A stretch of 64,000 nucleotides of DNA, from contig QZCP01000045.1 of the NCBI GenBank assembly GCA_003956705.1, forward strand, positions 1-64,000, written 5' to 3'. The position numbers and the translations under genes are program-made. Positions 38,474-49,891 of this stretch are shown piece after piece. Source of the stretch: Brevipalpus yothersi. Taxonomy: Eukaryota > Arthropoda > Arachnida > Trombidiformes > Tenuipalpidae. The notes beneath the pieces were generated by a model that made no database searches, had not been told where the DNA came from, and was given only the letters and a program-made list of their open reading frames with translations. Every line of letters starts with the position of its first letter. Position 1 is the stretch's first letter.

Positions 38474-38847
38474 AAATGCTTACGGGTTGAGCTTAGAAGA
38501 TATGATACACAATGATGATAACTGTTCAGTATCAGTTTAACCAGAGATCTTTTACTGGGTAGTGTTAAAGTCACCTCTTGACAGTCTAACGAACGACATT
38601 AATCACACAAACGTTGTGTCTGTGACCTTTTCCTTACTTCCCGGTTCACAGTTCAGCGGCGCCAACATAGGCAATTAATTAAAGTCATTTTTCTTTCGAA
38701 TTGTTGCAAATCCTCATTCCAGTGTCATTGGACGTGAAATTTTCTTCTTTTTTTCTACTTCATCACTTTTTTCATCCTCTCTCACTCTCTCTCTCCATCC
38801 TTTTCTACCTATTTTATCAAGTTTTGAGGGATTTTTCTCTCCATACT

Positions 38848-41800
38848 ATGAACATTAGTACACGTGCTCTATCAAACGGTGGAATCAATAATTATACATA
38901 TTTGACGAAAAAATTCTCCGTACCTCTATTTAATCTGATCATGCCACTAATTTCGTCCATCATTTCACAGCCTGTAGCGAAAAGTGATACAAAATCGTAT
39001 TCATCATCTCCAACATCATCCCCAATTGTGTCCACAATTAAGACTCCTCCAACTAAGACAACTGTTGATCGTTCATCTTCGGTTCATCATTATCGATTGC
39101 TCACCAAAAATGGTTTCAACGATTCGGCTTGCCGATACACATTACTTGACAAAGTTGATTCATCATTCACTCAACTATTCACACAATTGCAAGCCAATTA
39201 TCTGATGGAATCTTCATTAGCCAGCAAGTGTGGCACAATTTACGAAGGTATCCAAGCGATCGCTGGATTTGCTCATGAATACAATTTTGACGGTATGAAT
39301 GTCAATGGTTATTGGACATTCTTGAAAAGTTGCCACAAACTTGCCGAGCTGATTGCTCAAAAATTGAATGATGATATTGAATTTGAAACGATTAAAAAGT
39401 TGGAATCTCTGGTAGACATATATGTTCGCATGTTAACACACATAATGGCCATTCGTGAGATAACCAAAAGTCAAGAGTATGATTCACTTGTGGAAGATGA
39501 AAATTGTAATGATAAAAATTCGGATAAACCTCATGAATGTTCACCCAAAAGACGTGAAAATTTTCGTCGAGCATTGCTCACCTGTAAAACGGTACCATGT
39601 TCACGACAGCAAGCTCGATCATTGTTTGTACCATCATCCAAATATTTAATTGATGTTCATAGTGAATCAGTGTTGACACAAAGTTCTCTGATCAATTTGA
39701 TGTCATCATTTGGCACATTTTGGATGTGCAAATCGATGAAATATTTCTTCGAAGTGTACATGCTGGCGGTGGCTTTTTTTGGCACTATTTTTCCATTTTC
39801 ACTCAAATCTTTATGGTCACGCCAACATCGGGCATCCATGTTTGTCCGATGGATCCAATATCCATCGCCAAGCTATCCATTTGATATTTGGAATATTTTA
39901 GATTACAAATTGGTGTGCAAATTTGTGGTTCCTTTACTGTTCATTGGACGTGGTATTCGAGCAAAAACGGTATACATTCCCATCCAGAAGGTATTCCAAT
40001 TCACGGAAGATGGAAAGGATGTGATTTGCAATCGACAAAAGCACACTAATAATAATAACAATAATAATTATAATAACAACAATTGTAATGATGATAATAC
40101 TGGCACTGAATCATCATCTCTGAGAGATGTTAACGATTATGCTGTGCCGACAATCAAGTGTCGTCTTATACAACGAGGCGATGGTGGCTCAAAATCCGGT
40201 AAATTGTTATTCCACTGTCATGGTGGAGGCTGGTTGGCACATTCACCAGATTCTCATGAAAATTATTTGCGACAATGGGCTGCTGATGTGCCTGATATGA
40301 CCATTCTGAGTGTAGATTATAGTTTAAAGAGACCATTTCCGGTTGCATCACAGGAAGTGTTAGATGTTTACCTGTGGGCAACCAGTGGTAAGCCGGAAGT
40401 TGTCAAAATTCTCGGATTCCAGCCGAAAACAATTGTTTTCGCTGGTGATTCTGCTGGTGCTAATTTAACACTGTCATTGGCAATGATTCTCACTGATTTG
40501 AAGCATAAATATCCAGCGGAAACAATTCGAATGCCAGATTCAATTGTCAGTATTTATGGTGCCCATCTATTGACTCCAGTTGCCGGACCTTCACGAGTTC
40601 TCGGTGGAATGGATCCACTATTATCACCCGGAATTCTGCTCACTTGTGGTGGTGTGTATGGTAATGTTTGTGATCCTAATGCACCTTCAATCGAATCTGG
40701 TGAGTGAAAATTGCACAACACTATGACAATCATCATTAATGCATATGCATATCTATCTACATAAATCTGAATACGATTATTTGTTCATTTTTTGGACAAT
40801 TTTTGATTCAACACCTCTATCTCATGATGATCATTATCATCAGGAATCGATATGATTATTCAACTGATCTATTTCGAATTATTTCTTGATGATGATCACA
40901 CAATTCTAACCAAATGCCTATCTCTACTCATTACCATGTTTCATGATTGGTAACCAAAATGACATTTTTCCTACCTTTTCTTCTTGATTATTCGATCTCC
41001 TTCGATGATTTTTTTCTTTCCTCATCAGTCAGATTAATGACCATTCTTTTTTTCTTCTTCGTTTATTTTCCATTAACATATTCGAATGGTCCTGTCAATC
41101 CATCAATTGAACATTCGACTCATTATGCACTCATAGCTAATGTAAGTCTGCCCAAATGGGAATGGTGTGACAGTATCGTGACAAATGCAAAAAAGTTCCT
41201 TCTTGCAACGTATTCCTTGGGTAAGTTGATTCTGGGTAAAAGAAAGCGAGACAGAAAGATATTCTTTTTCCATTGATGTGGATCAAATATATATCACCAT
41301 TGAGTGAAAAATTTTTTGATGATAAAAATATTTCTTTTTCTTTCCTCTCTCTTTCTCTCATTTTATCCCATTAACAACGATTTTTTTAGTCTCTTCTTTG
41401 GTTACACCACGAAATCAGCCCTGGTTTGTGTGTGAAAAAAATTCATTCCAACGAAAAATGCAATTATTAGACGATAAAATGCACATACCATACTGTTCAC
41501 CATTATTGTATTCGCACTTTGATTTGTTAAAAGATGTGAAGATGCACATAATTGCTAGTGAATTTTGTCCACTACTCGATGAAAGTGTCACACTGGCCAA
41601 GCTATGGCAAGGTAATAAATTTTATTTTTCCCATTAATAATGAGGATATAAAGCTTAAATCTTCTTGCCTAAAAAAACAATAGCCATAAAGGCATTTTGT
41701 CAATAAGCTGATACTCATGAGAAACTACCTGATTTGCATACGCAATCATATACTATCTCAGTGCACTATTGAGAAAATCAATTGATCCTCTCTTCATTGG

Positions 41801-42029
41801 CAATATCTCTCTCACATGAACCTGTGAAAATATACAAATTTTCGGAAAAATTTATCCTCTCCACTTTCCTTTCCTTTTCCCACCAGGACCTGTGGAAATG
41901 GACCTTGTGCCGGACCTTCCCCATGGCTTCCTTAATTTTACACTTGTCAGTCCCGAATGTCAGCGAGGCTCACGCTTATGTGCCAAACGGATTGATGAAG
42001 TATTTCAAGAATGCTCATTCCCACAGTAA
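38848..42029 (+). CDS. LIPE: Hormone-sensitive lipase
   Basis: Cytosolic neutral lipase of lipid droplets that hydrolyses di- and triacylglycerols and sterol esters. Exons: 38848-40699; a second exon starting at 41029 or, in the same frame, at 41137, and ending 41220; 41390-41611; and 41887-42029. This gives about 766 or 802 aa, close to the family's usual size. An N-terminal HSL domain (TLLDKVDSSFTQL onward) is followed by the hydrolase core. The oxyanion motif HGGG is at 40219, and Ser535 is in GDSAG at 40444-40458. The catalytic His is in PDLPHGF at 41922. The expected Asp of the DPxLDDS motif is Cys (FCPLLDES, codon 41566-41568). An Asn-rich loop near 40051-40098 interrupts the core. The later acceptor 41137 avoids a hydrophobic stretch that looks like a translated polypyrimidine tract. 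AATAAA is at 42620. Confidence 0.92.
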
Positions 42030-43113
42030 CCATCATCATTGAATTGAAAAATTCGAAAAAAATGAATTCCTTTATTCTCATTGTTCTAATATTCTCAAAA
42101 CAATTTTTATTTATCCTTTCACTTTCTTTCTCTATCACTTTTCTTTTCTTTTATTTTCTTCTTCTTCTTCTTCTTCTTCTTCTTCTTCTTCTTCTCTCTT
42201 CTTTTCTCTTCTCTCTATTACATACACTTGACCTGACTATTGCCTTCTTCTCTCTTGCTGCTTTCTTGCGTAACATGGACTAATGATAGAGAAAGAGAGA
42301 GAGAGAAAAATGATATAGTCATGAGAACGTTGCGCAAATGGAATGTATCATGATGAAAAATATTTTTTCTCCCATGCTACACGAAAAATTCAAATACTAA
42401 CACACATACAGTCTCCGCTTACTGACAAAGGCCAAAATGGTCTGCGAAACAGAAATTATATCCAAAAGAGTAGTATTTCATATTCTACTCCACTTTACCG
42501 TTCTCTCTGTCTCTCTCTATTAACCTTCAAGCTTTAACACTTTTTCTTCTCCTTCCCACATCAATTGCTCAATCATTTGAATGTGTACATTACACTATTC
42601 TTTGTAATCAAGTGAGAAAAATAAAATGAGAAAGAGAAAAAACTTTCAACTTTCTAGTACAAAAAGACATTCTGGTTTTTTTAATTATGCTCTCGGCATT
42701 TCCAAGATGAAGGCTCCAGTAAGCCGGTGTCAGTATCATTTGCAGTACGAAGATGAATGAATGAAAAAGCAAGTATCAGCTGAAATATGGGTAGCATCAA
42801 TTGAGCATAACATCATTGTGTACATCATGATTTCAAACAGAATGAGGCAATTGGAATTTCAGTAGATTGCATGGGAACTCGATAAGAAAAAATGCACCTC
42901 CCTAGCAAGGGTGAGGATGGAAAAAGTTACAATTCGATAGAAATGGGCGAATTTTATGTTAATCTACTGCTAAAAGTTCTAGGAGTTTAAATTTCTTGAA
43001 TCATAGAGAATTATTGATTTTTGGTCAATTATAAAGATGGAAATGATCATTTTAATTCGTTTTGAGTGTGATATTTTCTTCTACAAAATATTTTAATTTC
43101 TCAAATGAGACTC
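42030..43113. other. 3' UTRs between convergent genes
   Basis: Presumed 3' UTR of hormone-sensitive lipase, with a CTT array and AATAAA at 42620-42625, followed by AT-rich sequence to the stop of the minus-strand protease. No exon is seen. Confidence 0.6.
42155..42195 (+). repeat. (CTT)n microsatellite
   Basis: About 13 trinucleotide units in the presumed 3' UTR of the lipase. Confidence 0.95.
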
Positions 43114-44774
43114 TTATAATGCTTCCATAGCTTTTTTGACCCATCCACGATTTCCCATGACATTATAGTATATAGCACCTCCATTGAATATTCCACATAC
43201 GGCGTCAGCTCCTGTGGCACCCAAAACTCTATCAGCAACACCGAAAAGTTGCCAATGACCATCAATTTTACACTGCAAAGGACCACCACTATCACCACTA
43301 CAAGGTCCCACTCCAGGCACATCACTTTGTATGCAGATGAGATTTGACGATACATCATTTTCATCGTCAATATTGCAAACTTTTTGATCCACAAATTTTA
43401 CTTTGAGCTGTTTTAAATTTGAACTATGTCCGGTTCCTTTAGTTCTTCCCCATCCGGTCACATAACACGGATGATCATCTTGGGGTGGATCAATCTTGGA
43501 ATCCAAGCAAATTGGTCTTACATAGTCATTAATTTCAACCGGTGCATTGAGCTTGACCAAGGCAACATCATTGTTGAGATCAAAGCCATCACTTGTCAAC
43601 CTTGCTGGTTGAGCTACATCTCCATACAAATCAGGATAAATTATATAGCTATGGGCAAATCGAATTTGTTCATGACCATTTCGATTGAATCCACGTGTAT
43701 ATCCCAATCCAATTCGAATGTTATCGGCTATAAGGTTCCTAAAAATATTCATCATTTTCAAGTTTAAGACATTTTGGCCAAATTTCAATATCATTATTAT
43801 TCAAACTTACGACGCAATACAATGAGCTGCTGTGATCACATACTGGGGATGAATTAATACTCCACCACAAAAGTGTCCAAAAGGTTCGACTTTAGCATTT
43901 TGTAAAGTAACTTGCCATGGCCATGATCCTTCAGTCGAAAGTTCTCCACCCATCATGCGAGCGACCAAATTATCTGAACCTATCCTACTGTGTGGAGCTA
44001 TTCCACATTCAAATTCATCAGATTTTGCAGCCTTTTTTTCACACAGAGCTTCATCTGATCCATCTAGACAGTCCATTTTTCCATCACAAACTTTCGCTAA
44101 ATCTATCCATTCTCGATTGAGGCACTGATAATTTTGAGGTCCCACATTTTGGGAATTGAATGCTCGATATTTCAATCGGAAACCTCGACCAGAAAATATG
44201 AAATCACTTTCAAAAAACACAAAAGCCTGTGAACTGGTTATGTAAATATCGTTGGGTCGATTTTTTCCACATAGAACGTATCGTGGTACTGGAGAATGAT
44301 TGATAATTGGTCCTATTGCTACTTGATCAGCATCACAGCCCATTGTTTCGTCGATATCGATCTCATCGAAGCTTAGAACCTAGAAAATACATCTGTTTTA
44401 GTTAGGAGAATCGGTTTCGAGATAGATATCAATGACCACTCTCCCGAGTGCTCTTAATTTTTTCTGGTCAATTATATTTGTAAGTTAAGTTAGCATTATA
44501 GAATAAAATCGACAATAGAATTTCTACTTACGTAAGAATTAGCTCCTTCAACTGAGAGCAACCAGGAACATGTTATATCTTCTGGATATGGTTCACCTTC
44601 AGTAAATCCTGGGCTAAAAATTTCACCTGACACCTCTCTGAAAATACGAGGAGTGAATCCTTCATCCTCATCCTGAGTGTGACAATTTGGAGGAATTTCC
44701 AGAGCCAATAAGCCCTTGAAACCTAAAATTGAAATAAGCACTAAAAATTCGATATAATTCAGAATTAGTGTCAT
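43114..44774 (-). CDS. Secreted CUB-LDLa-trypsin-like serine protease
   Basis: Minus-strand exons 44774-44532, 44379-43811 and 43738-43114 encode 478 aa. A signal peptide (about residues 1-25) is followed by a CUB domain (CSWLLSVEGANSYVLSFDEI), an LDL-receptor class A module (about 167-194, KVCDGKMDCLDGSDEALC) and an S1 protease domain. The triad is complete: His267 in TAAHC, Asp328 in NNDVAL and Ser421 in GDSGGP. The residue at chymotrypsin position 189 is Gly (VGPCSGDSGG), so trypsin-like Arg/Lys preference is unlikely and a chymotrypsin- or elastase-like pocket is expected. The activation site reads VAR followed by MMGGE instead of the usual IVGG. Its domain order resembles extracellular proteolytic cascade enzymes of arthropods. 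The substrate is unknown. Confidence 0.92.
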
Positions 44775-45585
44775 CTTGCCACTGGAGAAAATATTTCAAA
44801 GGCTTTTTTCACTAATTAAGCCAACTGTGTTGGTTAAAAAAAGTTAGCAATTGTAATGGACGAAGAAGATAATCTCTATTCATCAATTAGGGAGTTTCTG
44901 AACATTTTTTCAGTCACATTGTTTTCCTGAGAACCCAACCAACATCACATTTATTCTGATGATGAAAGCTATGACAAAAACGCCTCTAATATGTATGAAC
45001 TATCTCAAAATGAGATTCAAATTGATCTTCACGATCAAATCATTAAATTCTGAAAATATTCATTTGGCTCATGATTTGAGAGAATCTGGATGGGAAAAAC
45101 CTTTTTAGGAGACCGAAAACTCTGTTAATTGAAACAATCATCACTAGTCCATCTTGGTTATATTTTTCATCAAATTTCGGAATAAACTGAAGAATAAAAC
45201 TCTTTTTCTTCTTTTCTGAGTTCTAAAATCTAATCCTGGTCATTTGATGCCTTAAAATTGCTAACAATAGAGTTGTTCCCGTCTCTTGAGAGATTTTTTT
45301 GGGTCCTAGAACGCTTCATTATTTCACAATTTAATTATACAATAGTTTGAACTTCTTTGGCTATGATCCCACTTTATGTAACATATTTCAACTGTGAGAA
45401 ACTAAAATGGATATAATTAGAGCTTCTTCGAGCCATTAGATCAATAATTCGAGTTCCTAGAATGAGAAAAAACTTGAGAGACTGATTTGAATCAATTTTT
45501 CAATCAGAATTGCCCATTTATTGTAAATATCTGGGTTTAAGAAAGCATTTGAAGATACTAAAACCATACGAAAGCTCAAAAACGA
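44775..45585. other. Intergenic stretch
   Basis: AT-rich, with no coding or RNA signal recognised. It holds the presumed promoter of the minus-strand protease. Confidence 0.5.
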
Positions 45586-45884
45586 ACTACCCGCTCGGAT
45601 GAAAATCTGCAACTTTTTTGCAACTTTTATAGAAATCGCGAAGGAATTTCGCAAAATTATCATGCTCCCCATGGTTAGCAATTTTTATAAAAATTGTCTT
45701 TTTTTCTGTTAATTTCACAAATGTGTCAGATTTTTGTCAGAAAACTTTCATACAATCTTAAAATACACTTTAAAAATTCCTGAAGTTTTTCAAAAATTTG
45801 ATGCTTTTTTGTATAATGTTCACTGTTTCTTTTTGCAATTGAAGATTTCTAGGTTTCTTGCAGCTTCGTTTCCCAGCGGGTACT
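45586..45884. mobile_element. MITE-like element with imperfect terminal inverted repeats
   Basis: The left end (TACCCGCTCGGATGAAAATC, from 45588) is the reverse complement of the right end (near 45845-45882). Read inward, the right end gives TACCCGCTGGGAAACGAAGC; CTGCAA and TAGAAATC follow in both arms. The unit is about 300 bases, AT-rich and non-coding, as expected of a non-autonomous DNA transposon. Target-site duplications are not clear and no second copy was noticed in the window. Confidence 0.5.
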
Positions 45885-47289
45885 GTGCCAAATTCGAATT
45901 TTTCATTATATTTCGGAAAGAATTGACGCGATATTTATGATTCTAAAAGAAAATTCGAACTTGAGCAGCTCTCTGTCTGAATTAATGATGTTTTAAGCTA
46001 CCAAGAACTTTTCTTAGGTTTTCTTGATCTTTCACAGAGAATAAAACTCTCAAGTTATTACAAATTGATGTTTCTGCAACTCAAAACCCTCATTTCATCA
46101 ATTTTACATCTTTTTGAAGCTCAATTCTCCAAGTCCAGTTAAGTCTTAGAAAAATCTTAGTAAATTTAGCTAGAATCACTATGATCTAAAGCCAATCAAA
46201 TTAATTAGTCAAGTGATACCAACGTATTTTCTTATTGAACTTTTTCATGATTTGAATCGTTTTAATTTCGATCCAATCGTTCAATTGCGTTTTTTGCTGT
46301 TTCAATTCGAGCTCTGTTCAAACTATTTGGAAACAATAAGTTTTCCCTTCTAGAAAAGTTCGTTTGCCTTTGAAGTAGGCTCTCTGAAGGGGAAAATCTC
46401 GAACTAATTGAAGTGTTTAACTTTTGAATCTTTCATTTCACTAACTTTGTTTCTTTATGTCTTCTCTTGATTTAAAAATACGAGGAACAATCTCTCAGCT
46501 ATTTCTGTTAATGAACACAAGGGCATACTGACGATGAGTATTGAATAAGAGAGAATTCAATTGTTCTCAAGACCTCTCATGCTAATTATCACCTTCTCAA
46601 CCAAAATTACTGTTATTGAGATCCCAATTTGCATTTTTTTTTCTGCTCTCTTGAACATCCATCGTCAGAAATTGAAACTTGTGAGTTTATTTCTCGAGTT
46701 CTCTCCTTCATCTTCAATAGATCAATTTTATCACTAGGTTTTGCATCTTTTTATCCCAAAAATTTGTCAGGCCTCTTAACTAGCCATATAATAGCTGATT
46801 ATAAACGTTCGGGAGTAAACCTTGCTATTATTTCATCGGAGTAGCATTATTCCCCAGATATTTTGACAATTTTCCCTGAAAATGTCCATTGGCAACGAAT
46901 AAGAGCTCTTCAACACAATTACCTCTTGGACATGCAATCAGAACGATGGAAAATTTTCTTTTTCACAAGTAAAAAGCTCAAAATTCCCGAGAATCAAATT
47001 TTTCGAAAACAAATTCTGAGAATCCCACCTTTTCACTTGGTCCTACAATTGAATGCAAGTGTCAATAGCTTTCCTTAACAATACAGATGGATTATGGGCT
47101 CATAATGGGCATGAGTTAATATTGAAAGTATATTTTCCGGTCTTTGAATACAAAATTTTTACTATTTACACTACATGAGTATGAATGTTTTGGAAAATGT
47201 CAACCTTTTTTAAGAGCACAACAAGATCATGAAAGGCTTTTCCCTAGAAATTTGAGACTAAAGCACCATGAACCGTATCATTCGAAATG
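45885..47289. other. Intergenic stretch
   Basis: AT-rich sequence with several frames of 65-90 codons, none with recognisable content or flanking splice signals that join. Confidence 0.5.
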
Positions 47290-47332
47290 TATAAATATAA
47301 ATTCAAATGGGACCACAATAACAGTCTCATTC
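47290..47332 (+). promoter_or_regulatory. Core promoter of the Gly-rich gene
   Basis: TATAAATA at 47290-47297 is followed about 33-39 bases later by initiator-like ACAGTC and TCATTC (47321-47332), which match the arthropod TCAKTY initiator. The start codon follows at 47413. Position and order support a TATA-driven promoter. Confidence 0.55.
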
Positions 47333-47412
47333 AGCATTTGTCACTCAGTCCCATCACTCAATAGAACTCCTCTGTTAAAAGTACAAATCTTAAATCTTAA
47401 ATCTCTTTAACG

Positions 47413-48264
47413 ATGTCTCCATACTATTTTCAATTTTTAATTGTTTGTGCATATTTTATCAGTACGATATCCACCAAATCTGTGAAAAATGTCACCAGTT
47501 TGCCTAAGCCTTCCATTGAATCAAACGAAATGGAGTCACCAAGTTCAGTGGAAACTTCAACCAAAATGATCGAATTGAAAGATGTAACCACTGTAATTAA
47601 CAAATTATTCAGTAAATTAGATCAGCCTTCATCTTCTCTCAAGAGACAAGGTCAACCTGGACCAGCACCCCGAGATCTAGATGCTGGTGAGAGTGCTAAA
47701 TCACATCATTGGGGTGGGCATGGTAAGAAATATTATTCATAATTCGTTGTCTAATACTAACGTTTGAGCAAACTTATCGCCTTTGTTCAACGATTTTCGA
47801 ATGAAATCATCAGCTATTACTCCCTATCTTAACATTGCTATCAAATGAATGACTTCATCATTACTTATAAACTTACATTAATAAATATTTACATTGAATT
47901 TTCATTCATAAATTCATTACATTTTAGGCCATATTTGGGGTGGACATGGCGGTCCAGGATATGGAGGAGGATATGGTGGCTATGGCCCTGGATATGGTGG
48001 ATATGGGCCAGGTTATGGTGGACATGGATATTTTGGGTGAGTAGATTATTTTTTCGAGAGGGCCAATTTTTGTGAAGCTGCTCAGTAAACTGGACGAGAG
48101 TTTGTCACGAAAAAATTGTGATCTAGTAGACATCAGCAGAGGGAGCATAATTATCTCTGAATTTAATCGGACAAATTCTAATTGACTAATCAGATGATCC
48201 ATATTTTTCGTGTTTGGTCAGTCATAGTGGATGGGGCTTTGGATTTGGACATGATCATTGGTAA
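47413..48264 (+). CDS. Small secreted Gly/His/Tyr-rich protein
   Basis: Exons 47413-47722, 47928-48036 and 48222-48264 encode 153 aa. An N-terminal hydrophobic segment (YYFQFLIVCAYFISTIS) looks like a signal peptide. A Ser/Thr-rich middle section follows, then a possible dibasic site (LKRQGQPGPAPRD). The C-terminal part is built of repeated GYGG/GPGYGG units with His and Trp (HHWGGHG, HIWGGHGGPG) and ends GFGFGHDHW. Such Gly-rich tails are known in arthropod cuticle proteins and antimicrobial or silk-like peptides, but nothing here decides between these. It has its own TATA box, in line with strong regulated expression. Confidence 0.78.
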
Positions 48265-48804
48265 AGACAATGACAAAAATTTATCTGCTCTAAAAAGATG
48301 CCTCTTCATTTCATTACAATTGATGAGCATTTATACTTGTAACTGAACTATAATTATTATTATTTCTAATTAAAATATTGAAAAATTTCAAATTGTTATT
48401 CGACTTTGTCTTACAATTAATGAAGTATAAGTCATCAATTCACTCCTAAAAATCGAATTGGAATTGTGGGTTTTTCAAAAGAGCATCCTGTGAATGCTAT
48501 CTCTCCTGATAATCATTAACCGGATATGCGATAAGAAGATAGGAAATCTTTCTCTTTCTCATTGGTTCAATTTTTTTCATAAACTATAAGATATCAGTTA
48601 GAATAGTTTTTGGGGGTTTCAAATGAGTTTTGATAGTTTGAAGTTTTATTCGCTTCAAGGTATTATTTGCGTGATACATGTGATGATCAGAGCGATTATT
48701 CTATCAATTCCATTAATAGGAATGAATTGTTTCTCTCTTTATCCTTCAACAATCGATTGACTTGGATGGTTTGTGTTTGAGCTGGTGTTCATGTTGTCAT
48801 TGAT
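48265..48804. other. Intergenic stretch
   Basis: 3' UTR of the Gly-rich gene (ATTAAA near 48370) and AT-rich sequence before the next start codon. No further feature is seen. Confidence 0.5.
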
Positions 48805-49806
48805 ATGGGATTCATTACAAAAACATATGTGTCGGATAAGTCTGCTCCAGAATCACTCCACCTTATTCGAGCCAAAGCGAAGCATCATGTTGATCGAATA
48901 AATCAATTGACAATAGGAATGAACCTCGTATCTTTGGGAATGAATTTTACTTTCATGTTGTGGGCATTTTTGGACAATATTGCAATGTTAGCTTCAAATC
49001 GAGGTTGGGAAGATGGGAAACATTTTGTTTTCCATGGATTCAATCTTATCAATTTGGCAGCTCTCGTATTCAATATGATCGGTAGTTTTCGGACAAACTC
49101 TAAGCTTATTGTGGCATATATTTACGTTAATTGTTTATATTTGGCTTTCTCAGTTGCTTTTATCTATTATCTCATTATGATATGTAAATATGTAAATTTT
49201 TTATTTTCAATGAGCTTAACCATCATTTTCTGGCAGTATAATTATCTCGATCTAAAATCAGAAATCAAATTCTTCTTCCATACACAAAAGAATTGAATTT
49301 AAATGATAGAATTCAGCAAACATAGAATTCACTTTATCTTAGATTTAGCGTAAGATAGATGAAAAGAAAGTCACAAAAATTAACATAATTTCTTTTTTAT
49401 CACAACAGCAATCAAATGCAGTGAAGATCCTGTAGGTGAAGGTAATACTAATCCAGAAGAGCACAATTTCCATAGCTGTTTTGGATTTGGATTCGCTATT
49501 TTGATAATTTCAACTTGGAACTATATCGCAACGATGCTGATCTCCTATAACTACATCAAGTTAGTTAAAATAAACCGAGATATCAGGCGAAGATGTCAAA
49601 AGCTACTCAAAGACAAAGTTATAGGAAAGAAACATCAAATGTCTAAAGCAATCGAAAAAGGGTTATACAATGAAATGACTGCAAATATATTTGCTGCTAA
49701 ATTCAGAAAGCTAGATGATCGAACTGAGGAAGTCAGCGTTAAAACAATAGCATCTGATGAGGTTTTGGAAAGCTCAAAAAAGAAAGATGAATCCATCAAA
49801 ACTTAG
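48805..49806 (+). CDS. Four-pass membrane protein, unrecognised
   Basis: Exons 48805-49183 and 49409-49806 join in frame and encode 258 aa. Four hydrophobic segments are visible: LVSLGMNFTFMLWAFL, FNLINLAALVFNMIGSF, YVNCLYLAFSVAFIYYLIMI and AILIISTWNYIATMLISYNY. The second extracellular or lumenal loop holds cysteines (KCSEDPVGEG and FHSCFG). The C-terminal tail is basic and then acidic (DIRRRCQKLLKDK, ending KKDESIKT). The topology recalls small tetraspanning proteins, but no tetraspanin CCG motif is present and I cannot name a family. AATAAA at about 49878 lies just before the stop of the convergent ADAT3 gene, so the two transcripts may overlap at their ends. Confidence 0.78.
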
Positions 49807-49891
49807 GATGGAGTTTGGAGGAAGACATCCAAAGAATTGATGACCAAAACTATTGATGATCATCATCGATATTTCAACAATAAAAAAATCT

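Larger units (their letters stand above)
34811..38847. other. Intergenic stretch upstream of hormone-sensitive lipase
   Basis: AT-rich, with several microsatellites and one unusual GC-rich hairpin segment (separate entries). A small frame at 36195-36281 ends at a good donor (GTGAGT) and could be an orphan 5' exon, but no partner exon was found. A GGCGCCAAC motif at about 38657 lies in the presumed promoter of the lipase. Confidence 0.5.

Noticed and set aside
45457..47410. Frames of 65-90 codons between the protease and the Gly-rich gene
   Set aside because: No domain, no splice partners and an AT-rich composition typical of non-coding DNA here.
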